From the NCBI GenBank assembly GCA_029265435.1, contig JAJUJH010000007.1:1-39608 (forward strand): a stretch of 39,608 bases of DNA, in the 5' to 3' direction. The DNA is from Clostridiales bacterium (GTDB lineage Bacteria > Bacillota > Clostridia > Christensenellales > SZUA-584). The translations under genes were made by a program, and so were the position numbers. Of this stretch, positions 1 through 11,084 are shown piece by piece (the stretch's first letter is position 1; each line of letters starts with the position of its first letter). The notes below the pieces were generated by a model. That model was not told where the DNA came from and searched no databases. It saw nothing but the letters and a program-made list of their open reading frames with translations.

Positions 1-57
1 ATACTCAAGCGGTTCATCGCGGAACGGCTCGGCAAGGAGGAGAAAGCGAATGGATAA
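1..57 (+). CDS. C-terminal tail of an upstream ORF (partial, ...ILKRFIAERLGKEEKANG*), overlapping the AOR start
   Basis: Frame 1 is open from the window edge to TAA at 55-57; contains GGAGG-type RBS for the next gene; product not identifiable. Confidence 0.4.
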   Translation: MLKRFIAERLGKEEKANG

Positions 58-1981
58 GTGTTACGGCTTTACCGGCAAAACGCTGCGCGTGAACCTGACG
101 AGCAAAGAAATGCGGGTGGAGGATAATTCGGCCTATTACCGCGATTTTTTAACATCGAGCGGCTATGCGGCCAAGATCATATACGACGAAGTCAAAGACT
201 GGGTGACGCCGTTTGATCCTGCGAACAAGGTGATATTCTCGGCCGGCGCGCTGATAGGCACCGTGGCGCCGGGAGCGTGCAAAATGAACATCAGCACCAT
301 CGGCCCCATGACGGGCGGCTGGGCGACAGGCTCTAGCGACAGCTATGTGGCGATGGAAATGAAGCACGCGGGCTACGACGCGATCATTGTGGAAGGGCGC
401 AGCCACAGGCCGTGCTATTTATATGTGACGGATGAGAAGGCGGAAATCCGCGACGCGTCTTCGCTGTGGGGCAAAACCACGTGGGAAACGCTGGACGCGC
501 TGCGCGAGGAGCTGGGCGACCCAAAGCTGCATATCGTTTCCATAGGCCCTGCGGGAGAGAACCTGACGCGAGGCGCGTGCGTGATACAGGACAAGGGGCG
601 CGGCTTCGGGCGCTGCGGCACCGGCGCGGTGATCGGCTCCAAAAACCTCAAGGCGATCGTTTGCAAAGGCAAAAAGCCGATACAGGTCGCCGATCCCGAA
701 CGGTTTATGGAAGCTGCGATGCGCTGCCGCAAAAAGATCACCGACTGCCCCGAAACCGAACGGTTCAGAAAATACGGCACGCTCGGCATATTTCAGCACA
801 AGCAGGACATGGGCGCGATACCGTATAAAAATTCGCAGGAAAGCGTGTTTCCGGAGGATACGGACGTTTCGATGGATCCGGTGCGGGTTATCGATAAATA
901 TACGGTTTCCAAGCAGAACTTTCCGGGCTGTCCGATCGGCTGCGGCCGCCATGTAACGATCACGGACGGCCCTTACAAGGGTCTGACGGCGGAGTTTAAC
1001 CACTGGGAAGCGTTCGGCACCATCGTGGGACGCTGCGCGGTGACGGAACCCACGTTTATGGTGAAGGTGACGGCCTACTGCAACGAACTGGGCATCGATT
1101 TTAATATCGCTGGCTGTGCAATCGCCTGGGCGATGGAATGCTATCAGCGTGGCATATTGACCAAGGACGATACGGACGGTATGGAGCTTGAATGGGGCAA
1201 CGAGGCGCAGATACTCGAACTGATCCGCAAAATGAGCTACCGTGAGGGGTTCGGAAACATACTTGCCGAGGGCAGCAAGCGCGCGTCGGACATTATCGGC
1301 CGGGATTCGGGTTATTACGCGATGCATATTAAAGGGCAGGATTTATACGAATGTCTGCGCGGCTCCAACGCGTGGATGCTCGGCGCGGTGGTTTCGACGC
1401 GCGGCGGCGGCCACACCACCGGCACATGCGGATATGAGCAGGCCATCAACGTGGATAAGGAAAAGGCGTACAAGCTGCTGGGCATCCGCCATGTGGAAGA
1501 TCCGTTAAGCTATGAAGGCAAGGCGGAGGTTACTTATCTGTTTGAGGTGCTGCATCGGATAAACAACTCCACGGGCATATGCCATCAGAACACGATATAC
1601 AACAAGCTGGATTATCTGGTTGTGGCGGATATTGCCGAATTGCTGTCGGCCGCCACGGGCATTGAGATGACGGAAAAGGATCTTGAGGACATCGCGCAGC
1701 GGCAGATCAACATCGAAAAAGCCATCAACGCGCGCTTTACGAGCTTCTCCCGCAAGGACGACATGCCGACGCCAAGGGACCAAACGGAACCGCTCCATAA
1801 AGGCAAAATGGACGGATGGAAACTCGACATGGACAAATTCAATCAAATGCTCGACCGTTATTATGAGCTTCACGGCTGGGATAAGGAAACAGGCTGGCCG
1901 AAGCGCAGCACGCTGGAAAGGTACGGCCTTGGGTATGTGGCGGACGAGCTTGAGCGCAGAGGCAAGCTCGGCAAAGAATAA
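50..1981 (+). CDS. Aldehyde ferredoxin oxidoreductase (AOR) family protein
   Basis: 643 aa; AOR-like N-terminus (GPMTGGWATGSSDSYVAMEMKHAGYDAIIVEGRS), GFGRCGTGAVIGSKNLKAIV, CPIGCGR motif; RBS aaggaggag upstream. Confidence 0.9.
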   Translation: MDKCYGFTGKTLRVNLTSKEMRVEDNSAYYRDFLTSSGYAAKIIYDEVKDWVTPFDPANKVIFSAGALIGTVAPGACKMNISTIGPMTGGWATGSSDSYVAMEMKHAGYDAIIVEGRSHRPCYLYVTDEKAEIRDASSLWGKTTWETLDALREELGDPKLHIVSIGPAGENLTRGACVIQDKGRGFGRCGTGAVIGSKNLKAIVCKGKKPIQVADPERFMEAAMRCRKKITDCPETERFRKYGTLGIFQHKQDMGAIPYKNSQESVFPEDTDVSMDPVRVIDKYTVSKQNFPGCPIGCGRHVTITDGPYKGLTAEFNHWEAFGTIVGRCAVTEPTFMVKVTAYCNELGIDFNIAGCAIAWAMECYQRGILTKDDTDGMELEWGNEAQILELIRKMSYREGFGNILAEGSKRASDIIGRDSGYYAMHIKGQDLYECLRGSNAWMLGAVVSTRGGGHTTGTCGYEQAINVDKEKAYKLLGIRHVEDPLSYEGKAEVTYLFEVLHRINNSTGICHQNTIYNKLDYLVVADIAELLSAATGIEMTEKDLEDIAQRQINIEKAINARFTSFSRKDDMPTPRDQTEPLHKGKMDGWKLDMDKFNQMLDRYYELHGWDKETGWPKRSTLERYGLGYVADELERRGKLGKE

Positions 1982-2000
1982 AGTGATGCGGGATGAGAAC

Positions 2001-3227
2001 ATGAAAACGATCGCAGTCATATTGAGCATCGACACGAAGGAAGCGGAAGCGCGTTTTTTGAAAAAACGCATCGAGGAGAGCGGCCATAAAGCGCTGGTCA
2101 TCGACATTTCCGCGCGCGGTGTTTACGATTTCGTTCCCGACATATCGCGCGACGAGGTGTGCTTGGCCGGAGGGACGCCGCCCTCGGCGCTTAAATCTAT
2201 GCCTAAGAACGAGGCGGTTCAGGCGATGATCGACGGCGCGAAGGCCATCGTGCCCGCTCTTTATGCGAAGGGCGCTTTCGACGGGATCATATCCGCCGGC
2301 GGTCTTCAGAACACGATGGCGGCGGTGGGCGCGATGCAGACACTGCCCATCGGCGTGCCCAAGGTCATGGTATCCACGGTGGTTTGCGGAAACCGCTCGT
2401 TTGAGCCGTTTACAGGCATCAAGGATATTGTGATGATACCGTCGATAGCGGATATTACGGGCATCAATTCGGTTACAGAGGTGATACTCGGCAATGCCGC
2501 GGCGGCCGTTATCGGAATGGCGGAACATGCAAGGCGGCTTCCAAACGACGGCAGGACGCGCATCGGCGCCACGCTCATGGGCGTCACAAACAACTCGGCG
2601 GTGCAGGCGATAAGGCTGCTAGAGCAGTGGGGTTACGAGGTGATCAGCTTTCACTCGACGGGCGTGGGCGGACGGTATCTCGAGCATCTGATCGGGCAGG
2701 GGCTTATCACGGCGTCGATGGATTTGTCGCTTCACGAGGTGACGGCGGCGGACGTGTTTGGCCTCGGGTTCTCGAACGGCGCACCCGGCAGGCTGAAGGT
2801 GGGCTGCGAGAAAGGCATACCGATGGTTGTCGCGCCGGGTGCGCTCGATTTTGTGGATGTGTACGTCGAAGATTTCAAAAACGGCATCATCGGCGATTAT
2901 CGGAAGCGCAAATACAATCTGCACAATAACGCGGTGGCGCATGTGAAAGTGTTTGTGCCGGAAGCCAAAAAAGCGGCGGAGATCGTGGTGGAGAGGCTCA
3001 ACAAGGCCAAAGGCCCTGTCACAGTGCTGCTTCCTCTGCGAGGGATGCGCGTTGACACGCTGCCGGGACAGAGCCTGTACGATCCCGAAGTGGATGAAAC
3101 CATACTGGACGTGTTCCGCCGGGGGTTGGATCCGCGCATTAAACGGATTGAGGTGGATGCGAATTTGACGGACATGGCGTTCAGCGAAACCGCCGCGAGC
3201 GAGATGGCGGCGCTGATTGAAAGATAG
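2001..3227 (+). CDS. UPF0261 / Tm-1-like ATP-binding domain protein (ORF track start at 1683 is too far upstream; ATG at 1986 or 2001)
   Basis: MKTIAVILSIDTKEAEARFLKKRIEESGHKALVIDIS...; GIISAGGLQNTMAAVGAMQTLPIGVPKVMVSTV; VTNNSAVQAIRLLEQWGYEVISFHSTGVGGRYLEHLI, typical of the family. Confidence 0.85.
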   Translation: MKTIAVILSIDTKEAEARFLKKRIEESGHKALVIDISARGVYDFVPDISRDEVCLAGGTPPSALKSMPKNEAVQAMIDGAKAIVPALYAKGAFDGIISAGGLQNTMAAVGAMQTLPIGVPKVMVSTVVCGNRSFEPFTGIKDIVMIPSIADITGINSVTEVILGNAAAAVIGMAEHARRLPNDGRTRIGATLMGVTNNSAVQAIRLLEQWGYEVISFHSTGVGGRYLEHLIGQGLITASMDLSLHEVTAADVFGLGFSNGAPGRLKVGCEKGIPMVVAPGALDFVDVYVEDFKNGIIGDYRKRKYNLHNNAVAHVKVFVPEAKKAAEIVVERLNKAKGPVTVLLPLRGMRVDTLPGQSLYDPEVDETILDVFRRGLDPRIKRIEVDANLTDMAFSETAASEMAALIER

Positions 3228-3241
3228 CTGGGGAGACGACA

Positions 3242-4486
3242 ATGTATTTTGACTATCCTTTTGATAATTCGGTATCTGTGGCGGACGGGGACTATGTGAT
3301 CGCGACGTATTTTGCGTTCGGCATCACCAATGCGGCCGCGCTCAAAAAGGCGGGGCAGTTTGCGACGGGGCAGACCGTCGGCACATGGCTGCCGCTGCCC
3401 GGCGTCACACGGGACATGGTGGAGAACTGGCAGGCGCGCGTGCTGGCGGTATATCCGCTGCCTGCGGATGAAAGCGTTTCGGTGCTGCGCGTCGCGTTCC
3501 CGCACCATAACTTTGCGTCAAGCTTTGCGATGATGCTGACGGCGATGGTCGGAAACGATGTGTCTACGGCGCTTCGCATTAAGCTAGTGGATCTCGAGCT
3601 GACGCCAAAGGCGCTTCAAGCATACGCGGGCCCCAAACAGGGTATAGAAGGCTGGCGCAAAGCGACGGGGGTATACGGCAGGCCGCTCATTCTCAATATG
3701 ATTAAGCCCTGCCTTGGATTTCCGCCGGAACGCGGCGCGGAGCTGTTTTACCAAAGCGGCCTCGGCGGCGTCGATCTGATCAAGGACGACGAGGTATTCG
3801 GCAACACGACGGTCAGCGGCGTGGCGGGACGGCTCAAGGCATATCAGGCGGCGGCGCGGCGGCTCAGGGACGAAACGGGGAAAGCGCCCGTTTACGTGGT
3901 CAACATCACGGATACGCCCAAACGCATGCGCGCTCACGCCAAAACGGTCATTGAAGAAGGCGGCAAGGCGGCGATGATCAACTTCGTATCGACGGGAATC
4001 GACGCGTTCAGGGAGATAACCGGCGAGTTCGGCGATTCGCTTTGTTTTCTTGCGCATTATGCGGGTGCGGGAATGATGAATTCGCCGCGTCTTGGCATCG
4101 CAGGCAGCGTGCTGTTGGGTGTGATGGCGCGTCTTGCGGGTGCGGACTCGGTGATGACGATGTACGCGGGTACTGCCGATACATACGAGCTGTTTGAGTG
4201 TCTGCAGACCGTACAAAAGCAGAAGCTGCCGATGGGCGGCATCAAACCCGTGATGACGGCGCTCGGCGGCGGCGTGACGCCGCTGTCTATAGGCGGCATG
4301 GTCAATACATTCGGAAACGACGTGATATTCGGCGTTGGCGGCGCGGTTCAGGGGCATCCCATGGGGACCACCGCGGGCGCGAAAGCCGTGATGACGGCGC
4401 TTGAAGGCGTGATGCAGGGTAAAGAGCTTGACGATATCGCATCGGAGTCGCCGGAGCTTCAGGCGGCTGTAAACGCATGGAGATAA
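3242..4486 (+). CDS. RuBisCO-like protein (RuBisCO large-subunit family, noncanonical)
   Basis: 414 aa; GTWLPLPG, LILNMIKPCLG, GGVDLIKDDE (carbamylated-Lys motif region), GVGGAVQGHPMGTTAGAKA; RBS gggga 5' of ATG. Confidence 0.9.
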   Translation: MYFDYPFDNSVSVADGDYVIATYFAFGITNAAALKKAGQFATGQTVGTWLPLPGVTRDMVENWQARVLAVYPLPADESVSVLRVAFPHHNFASSFAMMLTAMVGNDVSTALRIKLVDLELTPKALQAYAGPKQGIEGWRKATGVYGRPLILNMIKPCLGFPPERGAELFYQSGLGGVDLIKDDEVFGNTTVSGVAGRLKAYQAAARRLRDETGKAPVYVVNITDTPKRMRAHAKTVIEEGGKAAMINFVSTGIDAFREITGEFGDSLCFLAHYAGAGMMNSPRLGIAGSVLLGVMARLAGADSVMTMYAGTADTYELFECLQTVQKQKLPMGGIKPVMTALGGGVTPLSIGGMVNTFGNDVIFGVGGAVQGHPMGTTAGAKAVMTALEGVMQGKELDDIASESPELQAAVNAWR

Positions 4487-4561
4487 AAACGCATATAAAC
4501 AGACGACGCTGATGAACGGCATATAAACGAAGCGTTCTCGGCCCGCAAGCGTGACAAAATG

Positions 4562-4594
4562 CAAGGGCTGTCCGGCCAAACGGGCAGCCCTTTG
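4562..4594 (+). terminator. Hairpin terminator-like after RLP gene
   Basis: agggctgtccg gccaaa cgggcagccct ttgg; short T-run. Confidence 0.5.
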
Positions 4595-4725
4595 GTATAT
4601 GCGTCATCGCGATGATGAATGAATTTATGCTTCACGCTCTTATGTTTCGGGTATATATAACCGATATAATAAGCGAGGACTTTCGCGGCATACGCCGCGG
4701 CAATGAAGGGAAAGATACCGTCACG

Positions 4726-5517
4726 ATGGACGCAGCAGCACTGAACGGAATGATACAAACGCGAATCAACGAAACGGCCTCGCCGACCGCCGCCAGGATT
4801 CTGACGGGTGGCTCGTCTTTTTCGGACTGCCTTGCGTCAGCGGCATCTGAAACGGATACGCAATATCAGACACCGGCGCTTGCGTCGGCTTACGCGGCGG
4901 ACGCCTCGTTGCTGGGAGAATCGGACGACAGTTTCGGCGCAAACGCGCTGCGGCTGATGCTTCTTTCCGGTTTGTCCGCAAACGGAAGCGCGGACACGGC
5001 GCTGCTGAGCGTGCTGCTCGGCATGTCGGGCGCGGGCCTAAGCGGTCTGCTTAACACGGTCGGCGTATCGGGTCTGCAATCAGTGTTTTCCGGCATATCG
5101 TCAAGCGAGACAGGCAGGGGCGTGGTGGCGCAGGCGCTGACGAGACTTGGCGATCCGTATTCCAAAACGCTGCGCGGGAAGGGCCAATATGTGGACTGCT
5201 CATATCTGGCGCAGTGGGCCTACGGACAGATGGGTATTGACATACCCGGAACGGCGGCGGCTCAGGCGCAGTACTGCCGCGAAAACGGGTATGAGATATC
5301 CAAAGACGAGCTGCAGCCCGGTGATTTGATTTTTTGGACTCAGCATTCCGCCGACGAGGGGCGATGGAATAACATTCATCATGTGGCTATATATATGGGT
5401 GACGATAAAATCGTGGAAGCAAGGAAATCGAAGAATTGTGTGCAAATTTCCAACATGTGGGGCAAAGAAGGCAGCGGCGGCGATTGGGAGATCGCCATGT
5501 ACGCAAGACCCCGATGA
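4726..5517 (+). CDS. NlpC/P60-family cell-wall peptidase-like protein
   Basis: C-terminal GDPYSKTLRGKGQYVDCSYLAQWAYGQMGIDIPG...LQPGDLIFW...HHVAIYMGDDKIVEA with Cys/His motifs; ORF track start 4612 lies upstream of a plausible -10 TATAAT at 4665-4670, so ATG 4726 preferred. Confidence 0.8.
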   Translation: MDAAALNGMIQTRINETASPTAARILTGGSSFSDCLASAASETDTQYQTPALASAYAADASLLGESDDSFGANALRLMLLSGLSANGSADTALLSVLLGMSGAGLSGLLNTVGVSGLQSVFSGISSSETGRGVVAQALTRLGDPYSKTLRGKGQYVDCSYLAQWAYGQMGIDIPGTAAAQAQYCRENGYEISKDELQPGDLIFWTQHSADEGRWNNIHHVAIYMGDDKIVEARKSKNCVQISNMWGKEGSGGDWEIAMYARPR

Positions 5518-5554
5518 AATTAATTGTCCCCATAAACCGGCTTAAAAGAAGTTG

Positions 5555-5596
5555 ATCGGAAAGCGCAAAGCGGACGGCCTTGCGCTTTGCGTTTAA
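5555..5596 (+). terminator. Hairpin after NlpC/P60 gene
   Basis: aaagcgcaaagc...gcgctttgcgttt inverted repeat. Confidence 0.5.
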
Positions 5597-5677
5597 TTGA
5601 AAAGCTTTGGTTTTTTGGGATGCGGTTGAAACAAAACGCCGGCGGCTATCGTTTTATGGGAAAAGGAGTTATAGAAG

Positions 5678-6067
5678 ATGAAAAGGATGATGCTCTTGTT
5701 TGCGGCGGCGGCAATCGCGGCGCTGCTTTGCGCATGCTCGGCGGGTGCGCAAGAAAAGGTTTACGGCAAAGAGGACACAAATATTTCCGTCAGCGCCGGA
5801 GACACATTTGTCATCAAGCTTGACGAAAACCCGACAACCGGTTATAAATGGAGCTTCACCGTCAGTGATGACAGCGTAATCGAGCTGAGCAAGGATGAAT
5901 ATATGCAGGAAAACCAAGATTCCGGCGTAGTGGGAGCGGGCGGTACAAGGGTGCTCACATTCAAAGCCAAAGCGGCGGGAAGTGCGCAGATCAATATGGT
6001 ATATGAACGAAGCTGGGAGAAAAACGAGGATGACGAAACGCTGACGTTCAGTGTTGATGTGAAATAG
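5678..6067 (+). CDS. Chagasin-family (I42) protease inhibitor-like lipoprotein
   Basis: Lipobox LLCACSAG; NPTTGYKW, GAGGTRVLTFKA, YERSWE motifs of chagasin-like inhibitors. Confidence 0.8.
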   Translation: MKRMMLLFAAAAIAALLCACSAGAQEKVYGKEDTNISVSAGDTFVIKLDENPTTGYKWSFTVSDDSVIELSKDEYMQENQDSGVVGAGGTRVLTFKAKAAGSAQINMVYERSWEKNEDDETLTFSVDVK

Positions 6068-6198
6068 CTTATGGCTGTCGGGATAAGTGCGGATAGATTG
6101 AATTACCATATATAAACTGCTTGAGCTAAAAATTCCATCGGCTGTTTTTTAAACAGCGTATATGAGCCTTTTAAGGATCACTTATATCTTTGTCAGTT

Positions 6199-6303
6199 TC
6201 AAGCCTTTCTTCTCTTATCAGATAATATCTGCGGCCTAAAGATTAGGAAAGCTATTTCTGCCATAACAATTACAAGCAAGACAATAATAATTAACTTTTT
6301 CAT
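6199..6303 (-). CDS. Small membrane protein, 34 aa (MKKLIIIVLLVIVMAEIAFLIFRPQILSDKRRKA)
   Basis: Not in the ORF track; read on minus strand; one hydrophobic helix plus basic tail. Confidence 0.35.
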   Translation of the reverse strand: MKKLIIIVLLVIVMAEIAFLIFRPQILSDKRRKA

Positions 6304-6474
6304 ATATTAATCATTCTTTCTGTGATGTTAATGTCTGAGACATGCTTGCTGTAGAACAAGTCTGCCATTTCGATATCACATAGCCATTTGCTTGAACCGC
6401 GCTATAAAACCATTGTACACTACCATAGCCGGAAATTGTACCACTATTTCCTTGTGCTTGTTGGTTAGTGATTG

Positions 6475-6650
6475 TCACGCTTGTTTGAAATACTGCATAT
6501 ACGGACTTTCAGCAATCATCTCTACCGTATCAATATCCGATAGACCGAATTTCTCCTTTATGATCAGCGACCCTATTGCCGAATATGATGAAAAAAGCAG
6601 ACCTTTTTCTTTGAACAGGAATTGACCTGCTATACAAATTGAAATTTGAC
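6475..6650 (-). pseudogene. Transposase N-terminal fragment
   Basis: FSSYSAIGSLIIKEKFGLSDIDTVEMIAESPYMQYF resembles the N-terminal domain of IS5/IS1182-type transposases; truncated right after PYMQYF. Confidence 0.65.
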
Positions 6651-6883
6651 TATTTCTTTTTATAGGCTTCAAATCCACAGATGCCAAGGCCAATCAACAT
6701 AATAATTACAAAAGCAATCGTTATGCTTAAAGTTCCTCTTCCAAGGAAAGCGCCTTGAAGGCCTCCTATTCCATCATAAATACAAGGATTCAGAATAGCA
6801 TCTATGTAATTAAACACTGATACTACTGCACCCAGTAGAAAAACGATTAGTCCAAACAAAAATTTTTTCATTTTCCCATACAC
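6650..6883 (-). CDS. Small hydrophobic membrane protein (77 aa or shorter, MKKFLFGLIVFLLG...)
   Basis: Hydrophobic segments; GAAGGG RBS-like upstream on minus strand. Confidence 0.5.
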   Translation of the reverse strand: MYGKMKKFLFGLIVFLLGAVVSVFNYIDAILNPCIYDGIGGLQGAFLGRGTLSITIAFVIIMLIGLGICGFEAYKKK

Positions 6884-7149
6884 CCTTCAAATTTCTATTT
6901 TTGACATCATAATCTTACCATATGTTATAAGTTCTATCAACCGTCCTAATGTAAGTATTGACTGGACTATTCTCGGAATGTAAAAAATTGAGTAGTCCGA
7001 CTGAATGTAACTAGGGACTGCTGATTTACACTGCATGTTGCAGGCAACCACGTATCCCAGCCTATACAAATCACCAGATCGCCTGGATAGCCGATCTGCC
7101 AAATTGGCATAAAAAGTCTTCAGCCGCTTCCACAGGTTCATCGTCAGTA

Positions 7150-7388
7150 CGATCATGGCTGTTCATACAGCTTGCGTACTACCTCAAGCCGTTGTATCGA
7201 TTCGGATGACAAATTCTCTGTGCCGCAGGCTTCAATCGCCTCAAGATCACGGCGCATATAGCCCTGCTGCCCTTGACCGCCTTGCGGATCCGCTTCCCTG
7301 TGGGCTTGCGGTTCCTGACGAAACGCAGGCAGTCTTTACGGGCGACCCGCTGGTGATTATTTCTTATACATGGCGACTCCAAGTGCAA
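7150..7388 (-). pseudogene. Degenerate transposase middle fragment with a frameshift
   Basis: ARKDCLRFVRNRKPTGKRIRKAVKG then, in another frame, GQQGYMRRDLEAIEACGTENLSSESIQRLEVVRKLYEQP; pattern of IS5/IS1182-type transposases. Confidence 0.65.
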
Positions 7389-7663
7389 GGTTTTAGTGTC
7401 TTTTCGGCTCTTTTTTCTGCATTTATTATATCATATATTCCATATTCCCGCTTTTCGCCTTGTTCGCTGGGCTTTCTTGTTATTCAGTAGCCCCTAAATA
7501 ACGATATAAAATGGGCGGCATCGAAACGATTTTGCCTGTCGCCAGAGATGGACAGGTTGATATCAGTGTTGTATCATTTTTATATGACCATAAAAAAGGC
7601 TTCAATAAATAAGCGGAATTGGCGGCTATATTGCGCATACTAGAACCGACGGAGGAGAAGAGC

Positions 7664-8071
7664 GTGGAGACGAATTACAGGGTGACGGGAATGTCTTGCG
7701 CGGCATGCGCGGCGCATGTGCAGAAGGCCGTCGCCAAGCTGGACGGCGTTGAGCAAAGCGAGGTCAACATCTCGACCGAAAAACTGCATGTGAAATTTGA
7801 CGAAAGCAAGCTGGATTTCGAAAGAATCAAAAAAGCAGTGGAGGACGCGGGATACGGGCTTGAAAACGACAAAACTGTCAAAAGAGCCGAGCTGGGAGTG
7901 GAGGGCATGACGTGCGCCGCGTGTTCGGCCGCGGTGGAGCGTTCGATCAAAAGGCTGTCCGGCGTCCATTCCGCGTCGGTGAACCTTGCGACTCACCGTG
8001 CCGCTGTGGAATATGATCCGTCTGTGGTCAGGCTTTCCGCGATCAGACAGGCGATCGAGAAGGCGGGCTAA
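7664..8071 (+). CDS. copA: N-terminal part of copper-type P-type ATPase: two HMA domains, ending at in-frame TAA
   Basis: GMSCAACAAHV and GMTCAACSAAV CxxC motifs; GTG start at 7664 with GGAGGAG RBS at 7651; TAA 8069-8071 is in frame with the ORF starting 8144. Confidence 0.75.
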   Translation: METNYRVTGMSCAACAAHVQKAVAKLDGVEQSEVNISTEKLHVKFDESKLDFERIKKAVEDAGYGLENDKTVKRAELGVEGMTCAACSAAVERSIKRLSGVHSASVNLATHRAAVEYDPSVVRLSAIRQAIEKAG

Positions 8072-8143
8072 AAGCCTGTCGATATTCGGGAAGGAACGGA
8101 GCGAAGCGCCGATGAGGAGAAGCGGATCAGGGCGCTTAAGAGG

Positions 8144-10153
<2,010 letters not shown>

Positions 10154-10209
10154 AAAACGCGCTTCAGATTAAAACGCGTATACAGCTTATATTGGCCCAA
10201 AAACAAAGG

Positions 10210-10782
10210 TTATTCGCGGAAAGAAACCGTTTGGTTTTCCATGCTGTCGATAATGGCGAGGCTTTGTACGTTGTAGCCGGCTTCGCGCAGGCGGTCTCCG
10301 CCGCCCTGAAACCCTTTTTCAATCACGATGCCGATGCCGACAACGGTTGCGCCAGCCTGGCGGCTGATATCAAGAAGGCCTCTTTGCGCCTTTCCCGTTG
10401 CGAGTATGTCGTCGATGATCAGTATGCGGTCTTGCGGCGTGAGGAAGCGTTTTTCAAGAATAACGGTATAATCTTTGCCGCGCGTATAGCTCGTGACGGT
10501 TGTCTTGTATACGTCGCCGTCGATGTTTTTGCTTTCCGACTTCTTCGCAAAAACGATGGGCACATTAAAATGCTGCGCCGTCAGACACGCGACGGCGATT
10601 CCGCTTGCTTCGATCGTGATGACTTTTGTGATGTTCTCTTTGCCGAACAGCCGTTTAAACTCTTTTCCGATCTCGCTTAACAGGGCGATATCGATTTGAT
10701 GATTCAAAAATCCGTCAACCTTGATGATATGACCGTCCTTGATTTTTCCGTCCTTGCGGATGCGCTGTTTTAAGAGCTCCAT
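10210..10782 (-). CDS. xpt: Xanthine phosphoribosyltransferase
   Basis: 190 aa; MELLKQRIRKDGKIKDGHIIKVDGFLNHQIDIALLSEIGKEF...ILIIDDILATGKAQRGLLDI PRPP-binding motif. Confidence 0.93.
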   Translation of the reverse strand: MELLKQRIRKDGKIKDGHIIKVDGFLNHQIDIALLSEIGKEFKRLFGKENITKVITIEASGIAVACLTAQHFNVPIVFAKKSESKNIDGDVYKTTVTSYTRGKDYTVILEKRFLTPQDRILIIDDILATGKAQRGLLDISRQAGATVVGIGIVIEKGFQGGGDRLREAGYNVQSLAIIDSMENQTVSFRE

Positions 10783-11084
10783 TCAATTCCCCTCAAGTGA
10801 AAAATGTATATTGATTCTATTATACCGCAGTATTGAATATTTGGAATAGCAAGTGTTAAAAAAGTTCGCATTTATACCGATTAAATATAGGAAAAGAGAG
10901 AAAAATACAGAGGAGAAGGCCAATAAATTGTAGAAAAATAAAATAATTAAAAGATTCGGCAATTTTCGATACTCAATTATTGCCGAATGATGCAATAACA
11001 ATGTAAAATAATAGCCATAATAATGATTTCAAACCATTTGATATCCCATATGTTCAATATTAACTGAGCGAAGGATGATGAACG

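Noticed and set aside
419-1327. Long minus-strand ORFs opposite the AOR, UPF0261, RLP and araBA genes (e.g. 419-1327, 3584-4579, 26659-28665)
   Set aside because: Arg/His-rich antisense frames opposite clearly identified genes; typical of GC-rich coding DNA, no recognisable domains.
6392-6625. 77-aa + strand ORF
   Set aside because: It is the antisense of a recognisable minus-strand transposase fragment.
7511-7612. 33-codon frame MGGIETILPVARDGQVDISVVSFLYDHKKGFNK before copA
   Set aside because: Short, no RBS assessed as convincing, no family; possibly a gene remnant but not supported enough to call.
10783-11084. Possible purine riboswitch upstream of xpt (minus strand)
   Set aside because: No purine-riboswitch core motifs seen in the AT-rich leader.
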